Origin: an uncultured Clostridia bacterium
GTDB taxonomy: Bacteria > Bacillota > Clostridia > Oscillospirales > Acutalibacteraceae
DNA: 64,000 bases
Assembly (NCBI GenBank): GCA_945787805.1
Contig: CALZID010000010.1
Span: 1 to 64,000, forward strand
Direction of reading: 5' to 3'
Shown here: one piece after another, positions 16,041 through 25,978 of the stretch
Position numbering within the stretch: the stretch's first letter is position 1
How the letters are laid out: the number at the start of each line of letters is the position of its first letter
Notes under the pieces: generated by a model
The model's database searches: none
The model's input: the letters and a program-made list of their open reading frames with translations, nothing else
Told to the model about the DNA's origin: nothing
Made by a program: the position numbers and the translations under genes

Positions 16041-16460
16041 TTAGTCACTTGCAGAACTATGTTTCGCATAAGTATTGCCATCTGCATCACAACATTTTAT
16101 TGAGATTTCATAATCGCTAACCTTCTCAATTAAATAATAGTGACCGTCAACAGGGCATTGAGGGAATCCACCGTCAAAACTTGCGGCAAATTCTGGATCA
16201 ATTGTGTCTGTTGAACCCGGTTTGCTGCTATATGAACCTGACTGAAGCAGCGTTGATGCTGTTTTAGTTCCGTCAGAAACACAATATTTAGCAAACACTG
16301 CACGGATATTCTCTTGATTTGTGCGACATGTTTTAGCTTCGGCATTTGCAGTAATTGCACCGTAAAGCGGAATAGCGACTGCAATCAAGATACCCATAAT
16401 AACAACAACAATCATCAATTCAACAAGTGAAAAGCCTTTTTTGTTTAACATTTTTCTCAT
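16041..16460 (-). CDS. Type IV pilin (major-pilin candidate 2)
   Basis: This 139-residue prepilin starts MRKMLNKKG, cut before FSLVE, with the same hydrophobic helix as pilin 1. The C-terminal domain differs in sequence but keeps Cys in KTCRTN, QCPVD and KCCDAD. The near identity of the first third at DNA level (compare 15750-15840 with 16360-16450) points to a tandem duplication followed by divergence of the exposed half. It is preceded by a perfect-consensus promoter, so it may be the main subunit. Confidence 0.93.
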   Translation of the reverse strand: MRKMLNKKGFSLVELMIVVVIMGILIAVAIPLYGAITANAEAKTCRTNQENIRAVFAKYCVSDGTKTASTLLQSGSYSSKPGSTDTIDPEFAASFDGGFPQCPVDGHYYLIEKVSDYEISIKCCDADGNTYAKHSSASD

Positions 16461-16487
16461 ATAGTATAACCCCCAGGTTAAGGACTT

Positions 16488-16544
16488 CGGGAACTTTCCG
16501 TACCTTTTCAGTTTTATTATATACTAATTCCCATAATATGTCAA
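16488..16544 (-). promoter_or_regulatory. Consensus promoter and shared 5'UTR motif of pilin 2
   Basis: On the minus strand TTGACA (16539-16544), exactly 17 nt and TATAAT (16516-16521): a perfect sigma-A match. The GGTACGGAAAGTTCCCG motif (16488-16504) follows close to the predicted start of the RNA. Confidence 0.85.
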
Positions 16545-16552
16545 TAGCATAC

Positions 16553-16589
16553 ACAAAAAAAGCGAGTTGCGTCTTTTTCACATCTCGCC
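16553..16589 (-). terminator. Terminator ending the long pilus operon
   Basis: On the minus strand GGCGAG pairs with CTCGC (16562-16588 region), followed by TTTTTTTG. It separates the PilW-like gene from the pilin genes. Confidence 0.75.
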
Positions 16590-16599
16590 TTCTGTTTTA

Positions 16600-17901
16600 T
16601 TATAATCTTGCTATAAATCCGCAAACATAAGAAACAGGAACCAAAACTGCCTTATAGACGGGTTTCAAGAATGCCGTATGCTCAATCAAGAACGGTGACC
16701 ATGTGTAATAATACTCGTGAATGAACCAGTCGCCGAAAGCTGTTCCTTTAAGCACATTGTCACGGAACATTCTAAGGTTACCGAGAACTTTATCTGCCAT
16801 ATCGGAGCCTATCATTGCAAAGCCTGTAAGACATCCGGCAATATTTGTGTTTGAAGATTTATCTATAACCTCGCCTTGACTCTTCTCAGCAGTAGGAGAT
16901 TTATATCTCATAACATTGGCCTCTCGGGCAATAACGGGAGCATTAACCGTTTGAACAGCTCCGCTCGCATTTTCATATTGCGCGGTGAAAGTGTCGTCAA
17001 TTATAACGGGTGTACCGCCTGCCTGTTGACAATTGGTTTCATAATATGATGTTTGAGTGCCCTCACCTGCATTTACAGTTTTTGATGCAGGGAAACCGTT
17101 ACCGGTAATAAGTTGACCTGACGCATCATAGTTTAACTCATAACTATCCCAACCCGCAACATGAGCGTTGGTAGACTTTCCGTTATTTACCCAGCTTTCT
17201 TCACAAGCCAATTTGCCGCCACTGTAATTGATTGGTCTTGTGTCTTTATTGATGTTAATAATTGCAAATGATGTGTCATAACCGAAGGTTACATCTTCTT
17301 TACCCGAACGGAAATGCATTGTGATTGTATTTTCAGTATAGTAAGGACTGCCGTTATTTTGCATATTCTGGGTTGTTCCCACTGAAAAAGTTACGCTAAT
17401 CGGAACTTGACCCATTCCGTAGTTATTAAGCAAAAGATGACTTCTGTTATCACCGTAGCTGCGCATATAGAGCAATTCGCCCAAATATTCTCCATCTGTG
17501 CTATTTTTCCATGTTTTGGCAGAGAAAATATATGTATATACATCGTTTTTATGTGCATCTGCATTCGGGTCGATGCCTTCAGGATTCATAACGGCAGAGG
17601 CTGCGCCTAACCATTCAATTTCTCCGTTGTCTTTGAGAATGACTCCGTTTTCAATGCTTGGGTCATAAATCAGGTCAACCTGAAAGGCGCTTGTAAGGCC
17701 GTCTTTATTGTTTTCAAAGTCAGAACAAGCCAAACGGGTAGCAGTCTGAACATCCCAACGGTCAATTACCGTGTTGTTAAAGGTTAAAAAATTGTAAAGC
17801 ACTCTGCCTGCTAACGGCAAAAGCAAAGCAAGAACCGCTATTACAACCAACAATTCCGACAATGATACGCCTTTTCGATTTTTGTGTATGAGTTTAAACA
17901 T
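16600..17901 (-). CDS. Minor prepilin, PilW-like
   Basis: The 433-residue protein has a class III signal HKNRKG followed by VSLSELLVVIAVLALLLPLAG, with Glu at position 5 after cleavage. The ~390-residue extracellular domain is rich in Asn, Thr and Tyr and has no fold I recognise. Size and position after the PilX- and PilV-like genes fit a PilW-type minor pilin of the initiation complex. It is the last gene of the operon before a terminator. Confidence 0.8.
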   Translation of the reverse strand: MFKLIHKNRKGVSLSELLVVIAVLALLLPLAGRVLYNFLTFNNTVIDRWDVQTATRLACSDFENNKDGLTSAFQVDLIYDPSIENGVILKDNGEIEWLGAASAVMNPEGIDPNADAHKNDVYTYIFSAKTWKNSTDGEYLGELLYMRSYGDNRSHLLLNNYGMGQVPISVTFSVGTTQNMQNNGSPYYTENTITMHFRSGKEDVTFGYDTSFAIININKDTRPINYSGGKLACEESWVNNGKSTNAHVAGWDSYELNYDASGQLITGNGFPASKTVNAGEGTQTSYYETNCQQAGGTPVIIDDTFTAQYENASGAVQTVNAPVIAREANVMRYKSPTAEKSQGEVIDKSSNTNIAGCLTGFAMIGSDMADKVLGNLRMFRDNVLKGTAFGDWFIHEYYYTWSPFLIEHTAFLKPVYKAVLVPVSYVCGFIARL

Positions 17902-17958
17902 TTACTCACCCCATCTTATAGAGAAGCTCGGGCAGAGACAGTGCTCTGCCCAAAGTTA

Positions 17959-20900
17959 TTATACATTATCTCTTGTAGCAACAGAGTTGATACCGCCCAT
18001 TTTTGCAAAAGCGTCTTCTATTTCGGTATTTCCGTCATACATTTTAACATCGTCGCTCCAACCGCCATCTGTACCGCACGGAAGCAACGGATTATATGTC
18101 CAGAACATTCTTGCGGGCTCACCGTCATCATATTCACCGTTTTTGTTTTTGTCAAGATATCCTGTTGCAATCCACATACCGTTAATATTGTTAATCTGAA
18201 CAATGTTACAGTATTTTTGGTCGGAAATCTTAACTGCACGCCAGTGATATGTTGCGTTAGAATCTGAATGTTTACCTGTACCTTCAACATCAACCCAATA
18301 TCTGACATTTACCCAGGAACCGCTGCCCCTGTCTGAGAAAGGCTTAACATCCATTTTAGTTCCCGCATCTACATTACCGACTGACAAAGAACCAGGTGCG
18401 CAATAACCGTCGGGGTTTCTGTCGCTCTGGTCACCGACAGCAATCCAATAGTCATTTGAATAACAAATATCGTTAATTGAATTAAGTGTTGAAATGAAGC
18501 CTATTGAATTGTAGGTGCGAGTAGCCTGTGTGCCCTTGTCATAGAAATATTTGAATCTGTCAGAACCCGGTGAGAATACTGCACCTGCATTTGAGCCTGA
18601 ATTAAATGCTGCCGAACCGATTGTACCTCTCCACTCGCTCGAAACTGCCGCAAATGTTCTTGCATTGCAGTTATCAACCCAAATATAGCTTTGAATTTCT
18701 GCAGAAACCGATTTGTCGTTCCAGTCGTCCTGAGCGCCGTTACGAGCCTGGTTTAAATTAACCCACCAAGAAAGAACTGTTCCGTTTTCGGTACCCCACA
18801 TAGCTTCAGGGTTTCCGTTCCAGGTTGTGCCCCAAGCAACACAGTTTACCTTTGTGTTTGCCATCGGGTGTGAGCGGAGATAATCATAGTTTGCAGAGTC
18901 ATCTGCACCCGGTTCGCCGACAGGTTCGCCGCCGTAAAGAGAGAGATACTGAATATGACGGTTATTCTGCCAATATTTAGCACCGAACAGGTTACCGATA
19001 TGGCCGCCCTTTGACGGGTCGGTGGGCTTTTCACCTGAATAGAATCCGCTGCCTTGATATCTCGAGTTCAGATAATAGAACTGATGGAAAACATTTGACT
19101 CGGTTTCAAGCTTGTAGCCTGTTTTATCTGTTGCCAAATATTCATAAGTTTGCGCATTCGCTGCGTTCTGTTTTGCAACATTATAGTCGCCCGCACGCAA
19201 GAAGACAATACCGTTGTTCATAACAGAACCGACATTTGCAAAGAAGTCATCGGCCTTGGCACCATATTCGACAACGCCGCCGAGAAGATAGCCTACCATT
19301 AAGGAAACGGGAATATCTTCCTCACCGCTGGGAATCATTGTACTTGCACAGTCAAGGAAAGTGATTGTCTCTCTGCGGTTGTTCCAGAAGAAAACCTGGC
19401 CCCAATCTTTATTGTTACCGTAGTCATAAACAACGTCATCAGTTGGGTTAGCGGCAACCGCTGTTGCAAACGGATGTGAAAGATAAGCAACAGTAATATC
19501 AACAACATTACCGTTTGTCAGGTGAGTTTGTCTGCTTTCATAGGTGTTGATAACAGTTTCTGACGGATTTGCAATTGTTGTTCCGTCAACAAGATTTAAC
19601 TTGTCTGTTAATACACTGTAATTCTCTTTGTAAGTTTCTTCGTCGTAGAATTTACCGGTGATAGCATATTCAAGGTTTGTGTACGGATAATATACAACAT
19701 GTTCATAAGGATATGTCCAGCGACGATTGTACTTGTAATATGCTATTTTGCCCGCAACATTCTGGTCTATATTAACCTTATTAGCACCGTCATTGTAATA
19801 GGGCGTAACACCCAATGTCATACGCCATTTTGTGTAATAATCGGCATTATCTTGGAGTGTTTTCCTGTTTTCAGCACGGCCTATGTTGGAATAAGCGTCA
19901 ATTTCAGAGAATGTTCCGTTAGCCGTATTGGCAAAATGGTCTTCCCATTTAGCAGGATATCTCCAAGAACCGAAGGTACCTGTTTGTTCGGCAAATATAT
20001 CCATCATTGCGGGGATATAACCACAGTAGAGGGTGTAACTACTCTGGGGATAATTCATATTTGTTGTAGCGTTTTCAGCAGATGTATCACCGTCGCCGGC
20101 TGATGTGAAATAATAGCTTCCGTCTTTTGTTACATCGGTTTTATGAGAACCGCCCGTACCTGTAATCTGAATTGCATCAACAGATGTAAGCGTAATCGGA
20201 TAAGATGCCTCGTTAATTTTTGATTTATTAACGCCGTTAATCTCATAATACGAGCCGGTATTTGCCGTCATCCAGCCCCATGCTTCATGAGTGTACTGCT
20301 TAACATCACCCGTCGCCAATGTAAGGTCTTTTCCGCCGTAAGACATATTGCCGCCGTATATTGATGTCATTTGGTTATAGTTTGGCAAACCGTTTCTATG
20401 GTCGCCTTTCGACTGGAAGAAATAGATTTGACCATCGGTTGCATAGAATTCCGCGTCATCGGAATATGTGACCGAAACAACCGAAAGTCCGCGCAACAAG
20501 CCTGTTGATGTGTTGACAAGGCTTCCCACAAGGCTGTATTCCTTTGAACCCATATTAAAGCCGTGTTGCTTTTCGGTCATACTTCTTTGAGAAATAAACT
20601 TGAAAGAAGTGTCAGTACTGTAAACTTGGTTCGGATTTACATTACCCGATTTATCGGTTGAATAAATATAGTTAGGCGTTCTGAAACGGTTAAAGTTATA
20701 GTCGGTATAATAAGTATAGTCGCCGCCCCAATAATAGTTACCGTTAACTTCAACGGTTTTACCGTCAACAGTGATTGTTGTATTCGGCCGTTTCCAGAAA
20801 CGACGAATTTGACCGTTGTCTCCGCACATTACATAATAACCGTATTTTTCACCGTTACTGTCAACATTATTACCGTCACCGCTTTCGGCAGGAACCCACT

Positions 20901-21837
20901 CAACATCGTTCATTGCTGAAGTGAGCTTTACCGATTCGCCCGATTTAGGGTCGCTGGCAGTGCTCATTACACGGCGGTGAATAAGAAGTGAGCCGTCGTC
21001 ATCAATTTCACCGCGGGATACATAGTAATAATAATTATCGTCGGGCGCTTTTTCGCCAACCATTATCATTGTCGGCGCATCAATCTGAATTTCATAGCGC
21101 TGACCTAAATGTTTAAAAACAAGGGGTGATGTTTCAAATGAAATTTTGTCACCGCCGCCGTAAACTGTGAGCAAAAGCATATTTTTATCGCTCGGATTAG
21201 CGTCCGGATGATATTTAAGGTCATAGTCAACGCCTTTTGTGAGCTTAATTTCACTTGTCGGACCTGTTGTTACGAATTCACACTGGTCTAACACGAAGTT
21301 GATATCAGGACTGTAAATTGTGATATGTGCAACCTTAAAGTCATCGGTAAGCGAAGACGGAAACAATGTAATTCCCGATGAGCTGCCGGCTTTGTCTGTA
21401 TAAAAAGTTGATGGTCCTGTACTTATATTAACAGTGCCGTCATCACTTGCAATGCCCTCGTTGTCTTTTGAAAAAGTACCGCCTGATGTAAGACCGTAGG
21501 CTCTGACATTAGATTCAATTGTTGCTGTTGCATATGTTTTTGTATTACCGTCAACAACAATTGCAGTATCAGGCGAGGTCAGCTTAATAGGAACTGTATC
21601 AATTGAAACGGTATAATTGCCGTTAAGACTGTTTTTGCCCAAAAGCACTTCAAGGTTACCGGCATCTTTATATAAACGCTCCATTTTTTGCCCTGCGATA
21701 TTGATTGTTTGCAAATAAGAGAGCATCAGAGGTGCAAAGCAGAATACCACAAGAGCAAGAATAGTCATCGCTGTTAAAACTTCAACGAGCGTCATACCAG
21801 TTTTGTTAAGCAAATAATCCTTAAATTTCTTAATCAT
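17959..21837 (-). CDS. Giant prepilin-like protein, candidate pilus-tip adhesin
   Basis: The 1292-residue product begins with a prepilin signal (LLNKTG, then MTLVEVLTAMTILALVVF, Glu5 present), so PilD should process it and it should enter the pilus. The remaining ~1240 residues are extracellular and rich in Tyr, Trp, Asn and Gly. Near residues 1128 and 1216 are SNDYWIAVGD and NGMWIATGY segments resembling BNR-type beta-propeller strands. The second is followed by DKNKNGEYDDGE, which fits an EF-hand-like calcium loop. Typical pilins have 130-200 residues. Placement among minor pilins suggests a tip adhesin, comparable in concept to PilY1 or PilC but covalently a pilin. Confidence 0.8.
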   Translation of the reverse strand: MIKKFKDYLLNKTGMTLVEVLTAMTILALVVFCFAPLMLSYLQTINIAGQKMERLYKDAGNLEVLLGKNSLNGNYTVSIDTVPIKLTSPDTAIVVDGNTKTYATATIESNVRAYGLTSGGTFSKDNEGIASDDGTVNISTGPSTFYTDKAGSSSGITLFPSSLTDDFKVAHITIYSPDINFVLDQCEFVTTGPTSEIKLTKGVDYDLKYHPDANPSDKNMLLLTVYGGGDKISFETSPLVFKHLGQRYEIQIDAPTMIMVGEKAPDDNYYYYVSRGEIDDDGSLLIHRRVMSTASDPKSGESVKLTSAMNDVEWVPAESGDGNNVDSNGEKYGYYVMCGDNGQIRRFWKRPNTTITVDGKTVEVNGNYYWGGDYTYYTDYNFNRFRTPNYIYSTDKSGNVNPNQVYSTDTSFKFISQRSMTEKQHGFNMGSKEYSLVGSLVNTSTGLLRGLSVVSVTYSDDAEFYATDGQIYFFQSKGDHRNGLPNYNQMTSIYGGNMSYGGKDLTLATGDVKQYTHEAWGWMTANTGSYYEINGVNKSKINEASYPITLTSVDAIQITGTGGSHKTDVTKDGSYYFTSAGDGDTSAENATTNMNYPQSSYTLYCGYIPAMMDIFAEQTGTFGSWRYPAKWEDHFANTANGTFSEIDAYSNIGRAENRKTLQDNADYYTKWRMTLGVTPYYNDGANKVNIDQNVAGKIAYYKYNRRWTYPYEHVVYYPYTNLEYAITGKFYDEETYKENYSVLTDKLNLVDGTTIANPSETVINTYESRQTHLTNGNVVDITVAYLSHPFATAVAANPTDDVVYDYGNNKDWGQVFFWNNRRETITFLDCASTMIPSGEEDIPVSLMVGYLLGGVVEYGAKADDFFANVGSVMNNGIVFLRAGDYNVAKQNAANAQTYEYLATDKTGYKLETESNVFHQFYYLNSRYQGSGFYSGEKPTDPSKGGHIGNLFGAKYWQNNRHIQYLSLYGGEPVGEPGADDSANYDYLRSHPMANTKVNCVAWGTTWNGNPEAMWGTENGTVLSWWVNLNQARNGAQDDWNDKSVSAEIQSYIWVDNCNARTFAAVSSEWRGTIGSAAFNSGSNAGAVFSPGSDRFKYFYDKGTQATRTYNSIGFISTLNSINDICYSNDYWIAVGDQSDRNPDGYCAPGSLSVGNVDAGTKMDVKPFSDRGSGSWVNVRYWVDVEGTGKHSDSNATYHWRAVKISDQKYCNIVQINNINGMWIATGYLDKNKNGEYDDGEPARMFWTYNPLLPCGTDGGWSDDVKMYDGNTEIEDAFAKMGGINSVATRDNV

Positions 21838-23648
21838 TATGAACCGCTCCCTTCACCCGGGTGGAATACATCCCCTGCTCGTGGAGAACCCCAATTTATT
21901 GTTACCGATGAGCTCGGCATCGGCGGAACAATTTCACCGACTCTGCCTCTCTCTCCGTTAACATAAACACTACCGCTATTATCCATTGTAACTATCAATC
22001 TTTCAAAAAGAACCGTGCTGCCTTGGAAATATGACAATGTATCTTCACCGTAATAAATCTTTTTGAGAGTTTTCATTTTATCAACAACATCGTCACCGTA
22101 AATATCATATCCGTCGCGGCCTGCTATAACGGCATCAACGAAATATTTGAGAAGGTCGATACCCGCTGCGTTAGACTCTTTTACGCCGCCGGAGGTGTTA
22201 ATTGCCGTATCTTCTTCATAAGAGCCGTAGAAATATGCCATATCACCCGCATTGAAAATACGGTATGTTTCAGTGCCCGAACCCTGCACCTCAAGCTTCA
22301 AAACAACATTGCCGTTGAAATAAACTTTATTTGCTCTGACATTGTTACCGTTTTCATCTGTGATGCCTTTGCCTGCAAATAGCTTTTCGTCGTTAGCATC
22401 ATAAACTCTGCCGTGACCTAACATAACTGTTCCTAAACGGAAACGGTTACCGAGAAGTGCGAGTGTGCTTGTCAAGGCACTGCCCAATGAGTCCGGGTTA
22501 GTGATATATGCATAAAGAGTTATATTACCGTCGATTACAATTTGGTCACCGTAAAGACCGATTGAGTTATATTGCCCCCTATCGGGAGTGGCGTCAATAC
22601 CGACATCCTGCAAGAACAAGTTTTCGCCTGATGAAATTACATAGAAGTTATCGCCGTAATTCTGCATTCCGTCCTTGCCGGCACTTTCGGGATTTTTAGG
22701 ATTGCCTTTAATAACTTTTGATTTTTCGGGTTTTGTCAAAACCAGTGTGGAATCACTGATTTTTGAATACATATCAATTTGTCGGTTTCTCGGAAAATCA
22801 GGGAAAATATAATTACCGTCGCCGTCTTTTACATTTGCCAATTGCTTATAAATCTGGTTCAGTAACCCGTTGAAAAGGCTTTTGAGCATTTTGCCGAGTC
22901 TTGTCAACACACCGTCACTACTATTGATATTCAATTGAGTGTCAAGTGTTTCATAACAAACTTCAACTGTGTCTTTTTTGGTAAATGCTCCTGTTCCCAC
23001 TTCTTTTTTAAGAACGCCGTTTTCATCATATAATGTTTCGCCCTGAATAGTCTCGGTCGGTGTTATATAACCGTAAACTGTTCTGCCGACATCTGCGCCC
23101 GTTGTACTATTTAAAACATGACCCATACTTTTAAACACTTTTACAGGAGTTTCGGTTTCTTGATATCCTTTGGGGTCAACGCTGGTATCGCATTTAACAC
23201 GAACTAAATCCGTGCCGTTTCCGATTTGAACTTCAAAATAGCCGAAATAACCGGGATTAGCTGTTGTTGAAGCGTCCAATGAGAACGAAAAACCGTCCCA
23301 AACAGTGTTGTCATTTGAACTTCCACTCTTTGTGTAATAAGCATATACCCTGCTTGAAGTTATGATTGCATCGTCTCCGCCATTTTCACCGACTTGCACA
23401 AATCTGCCAATATCAGAAGTTGTGTCGCTACCTGCTTTGCTGACAGCATCTCTGTAGGCATAAGAAGCCGCCTCAACACCCGCACGGGCTAAATAATAAG
23501 CCTGCTTGCCTTCGCTCATCCATCTAACAGACACATATGAATTATATGCCAACACAGCCAATCCGGCTGTAAGTGTAATTATAATTGTCATAATTGCAAG
23601 CACCATTGGCATTGCCATACCGTTTTTATTGTTAAGGTATTTTTTCAT
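21837..23648 (-). CDS. PilX-like minor prepilin
   Basis: The gene has 603 codons from ATG 23648. The upstream in-frame ATG (23675) lacks a ribosome site, whereas AAAGGAG sits 8 nt before 23648. The N-terminus LNNKNG/MAMPMVLAIMTIIITLTAG resembles PilX/GspK-type prepilins: a membrane helix without the Glu5 of other pilins, followed by YYLARAGVEAASYAYRDA. The long domain may cap the pilus with the giant prepilin downstream, whose ATG overlaps this stop by one base. Confidence 0.78.
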   Translation of the reverse strand: MKKYLNNKNGMAMPMVLAIMTIIITLTAGLAVLAYNSYVSVRWMSEGKQAYYLARAGVEAASYAYRDAVSKAGSDTTSDIGRFVQVGENGGDDAIITSSRVYAYYTKSGSSNDNTVWDGFSFSLDASTTANPGYFGYFEVQIGNGTDLVRVKCDTSVDPKGYQETETPVKVFKSMGHVLNSTTGADVGRTVYGYITPTETIQGETLYDENGVLKKEVGTGAFTKKDTVEVCYETLDTQLNINSSDGVLTRLGKMLKSLFNGLLNQIYKQLANVKDGDGNYIFPDFPRNRQIDMYSKISDSTLVLTKPEKSKVIKGNPKNPESAGKDGMQNYGDNFYVISSGENLFLQDVGIDATPDRGQYNSIGLYGDQIVIDGNITLYAYITNPDSLGSALTSTLALLGNRFRLGTVMLGHGRVYDANDEKLFAGKGITDENGNNVRANKVYFNGNVVLKLEVQGSGTETYRIFNAGDMAYFYGSYEEDTAINTSGGVKESNAAGIDLLKYFVDAVIAGRDGYDIYGDDVVDKMKTLKKIYYGEDTLSYFQGSTVLFERLIVTMDNSGSVYVNGERGRVGEIVPPMPSSSVTINWGSPRAGDVFHPGEGSGS

Positions 23649-23691
23649 TTTATCTGCTCCTTTCTGAATAGGCATCTTGAAAAGTGAAAAC

Positions 23692-25374
23692 TTATACGAT
23701 AACTCTCAATACTTCTTCAAGAGATGTACTGCCTTCCATCATCTTGTAAAGACCTTCGTCTTTAAGTGTTTTCATTTCTTGCTTAACCGCAAGGTCACGG
23801 ACTTCTGTAATTGTTGCCCGTCTAAGAATAAGCTGTTTCATTTCTTCTGTAACTGTAAGGAATTCAAATACAGCTTCACGGCCCTTATAACCTGTATTAT
23901 TACAAGTCAAACAACCTTTTGCCTTATAAAGCTTATATGATGGTTGATTGTATCCGTAAGTTTCAATGTCGGGAACAATCCTTTTAAGCTCTTCATGTGT
24001 AATTTCATATTCTTCTTTACATTTCGGACAAAGTCTTCTGACAAGACGCTGTGCAAGAACGCCAACCAATGATGACGCTGTAAGGAAGGGCTCAACGCCC
24101 ATTTCGTCAAGACGGGTAACGGCACCCGGTGCGTCGTTTGTATGAAGTGTTGAGAAAACCATGTGTCCTGTAAGGGCAGCTTCAACGGCAATTTTTGCAG
24201 TCTCGCTGTCACGAATTTCACCGACCATGACAATATCCGGGTCAGAACGGAGAACTGAACGAAGGGCTGCTGCGAAAGTCATACCCGCACGGTTGTTCAT
24301 CTGCACCTGGTTGATACCTGCCATTCGGCGTTCAACAGGGTCTTCAAGTGTAATAACATTCTTTTCAAGTGTACTAACTTCTGCCAATGTGGCATAAAGT
24401 GTTGTTGATTTACCGCTACCTGTAGGTCCTGTAACAAGAACGAAACCGTAAGGCATGTGAATTGCATTGTTAAATCTGTCAAACTGACGGGGACTGAATT
24501 TAATATCTTTTATTGTAACCGCTTTTGAACTGTCTCTTTCCAAAAGACGCATTACGACTTTTTCACCGTAAACCGTCGGCATTGAAGCAATACGAATATC
24601 CATCATTTTGTCTTCAAATTTAACAGTTGCACGACCGTCCTGCGGGATACGGCGCTCAGCGATATCCATACCGCCGATAACCTTAATTCTTGAAATAACG
24701 CCCGCATACATTTTAATCGGGTTTTGCATAATTTCTTGCAAAACACCGTCAATTCTGAAGCGCACTCTCATATGCTTTTCCAACGCTTCAATATGAATAT
24801 CTGATGCGCCTGCCTTAATCGCATTGTTAATAATTTGGTTAACAAGCTGAACTGTAGGTTTATCATCAATGTCAAGCTGCTCTGTCTCAACACTTGTATC
24901 TTCTGCCGAATCGTCGTAGTCTTCGACGCCGCTGTTCATATTTGCAAAGTTTTCAATTGCAACCTGAAGCTCCATATCCGCTACAACTACCGGACGAATT
25001 TCATATCCCGTAATCATTCGCAAATTATCCACAACAAGAATGTCGTTCGGATTTTGCATTGCAACGAAAAGCGTTCCCTCTTCTTCATAAAGCGGAAGAA
25101 CATTGTTTCTGAGAGCAAACTCAGGTGTAATTAGGTTTGCTACCGCAATATTTACACCTATTTCGTCAATCGAAACAAACTTATATCCTGTTTTTTGAGC
25201 AAGTGTTTTTGCTATATCTTCTTCTGTACAATATCCCAACTGAGTAAGAATTGTTCCGATAAGCTGCTTGCTGTTTTTTTGAATTTCAAGCGCTTCTTTA
25301 AGTTGGTCTTCAGTTATTTTACCGGCACTGATAAGTCTTGAACAAATACTGCCGGGGATTATTATATCGCCCAT
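23692..25374 (-). CDS. pilB: Type IV pilus assembly ATPase PilB
   Basis: This 560-residue ATPase is the extension motor. Residues ~1-150 form an MshEN-like N-terminal domain (LISAGKITEDQLKEAL, LGYCTEEDIAKTL). The core has Walker A GPTGSGKST, the Asp box VITLEDPVERR, Walker B IVMVGEIRDSETA and the His box STLHTNDA. A zinc knuckle pairs CPKC with CLTC, a GspE/PilB feature absent from PilT. MshEN domains can bind cyclic di-GMP, so c-di-GMP control is possible. It follows pilO in the operon. Confidence 0.96.
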   Translation of the reverse strand: MGDIIIPGSICSRLISAGKITEDQLKEALEIQKNSKQLIGTILTQLGYCTEEDIAKTLAQKTGYKFVSIDEIGVNIAVANLITPEFALRNNVLPLYEEEGTLFVAMQNPNDILVVDNLRMITGYEIRPVVVADMELQVAIENFANMNSGVEDYDDSAEDTSVETEQLDIDDKPTVQLVNQIINNAIKAGASDIHIEALEKHMRVRFRIDGVLQEIMQNPIKMYAGVISRIKVIGGMDIAERRIPQDGRATVKFEDKMMDIRIASMPTVYGEKVVMRLLERDSSKAVTIKDIKFSPRQFDRFNNAIHMPYGFVLVTGPTGSGKSTTLYATLAEVSTLEKNVITLEDPVERRMAGINQVQMNNRAGMTFAAALRSVLRSDPDIVMVGEIRDSETAKIAVEAALTGHMVFSTLHTNDAPGAVTRLDEMGVEPFLTASSLVGVLAQRLVRRLCPKCKEEYEITHEELKRIVPDIETYGYNQPSYKLYKAKGCLTCNNTGYKGREAVFEFLTVTEEMKQLILRRATITEVRDLAVKQEMKTLKDEGLYKMMEGSTSLEEVLRVIV

Positions 25375-25413
25375 TGATAAAACCCATCTTTCTTTTTTGA
25401 AATCTTCGCTGAA

Positions 25414-25965
25414 TTATTTCGTGAAGTTTACTATAGTCATTGCAGCAATTACCGTTCCGTCTTCTTGTTCTGTCATTGCTATTTCGTCAATTCTTGCAAT
25501 TTGGTCCTGTGAAACAATATATTCAGCCATTTGCTTAACGCTGATTTCATCACCCACAACTGCGATTTTTGATGTTGCAGTTTGAACACTGCCCGTCTGC
25601 ACCAATTCGCCCACTGTGATTTCTGAAACGGTTAACCCGTATTTATCACAAAGCTCTGAGAGCTCCACATAATAATCAACAGTGTTATATGTACCTGCTT
25701 CAGCGATTACTTCGTCATATTTCTCTTTTTGCGCTATATAATAATTCGAATTTGCCTGAAGGTCTTTAAGGTTCTTCAATAAGTTCTTATTATCATTATA
25801 CTCAACAATGGAATTTGCGACATTTGCTTCTAATTTTACACCACTATCAAATGTTAAATAACAAGCATATCCTAAAACTACTGCCAATAGCACCATAACA
25901 ACAGTAATTACAACATTACCGTTAATTTTTCCTTTAAGTTGAGAAAGATTTAATTTAGTTTTCAT
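25414..25965 (-). CDS. pilO: PilO-like pilus alignment protein
   Basis: This 183-residue protein starts at ATG 25965, preceded by GAGGAGG; a longer in-frame start overlaps pilN and lacks support. It has a short cytoplasmic tail, one membrane span (about residues 15-38), a coiled coil and a small ferredoxin-like C-terminal domain. This is the PilO layout. With PilN it forms the inner-membrane alignment complex linking the cytoplasmic motor to outer components. Sequence similarity is low, as usual for PilO; order M-N-O supports the call. Confidence 0.75.
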   Translation of the reverse strand: MKTKLNLSQLKGKINGNVVITVVMVLLAVVLGYACYLTFDSGVKLEANVANSIVEYNDNKNLLKNLKDLQANSNYYIAQKEKYDEVIAEAGTYNTVDYYVELSELCDKYGLTVSEITVGELVQTGSVQTATSKIAVVGDEISVKQMAEYIVSQDQIARIDEIAMTEQEDGTVIAAMTIVNFTK

Positions 25966-25978
25966 TTTTATCCTCCTC

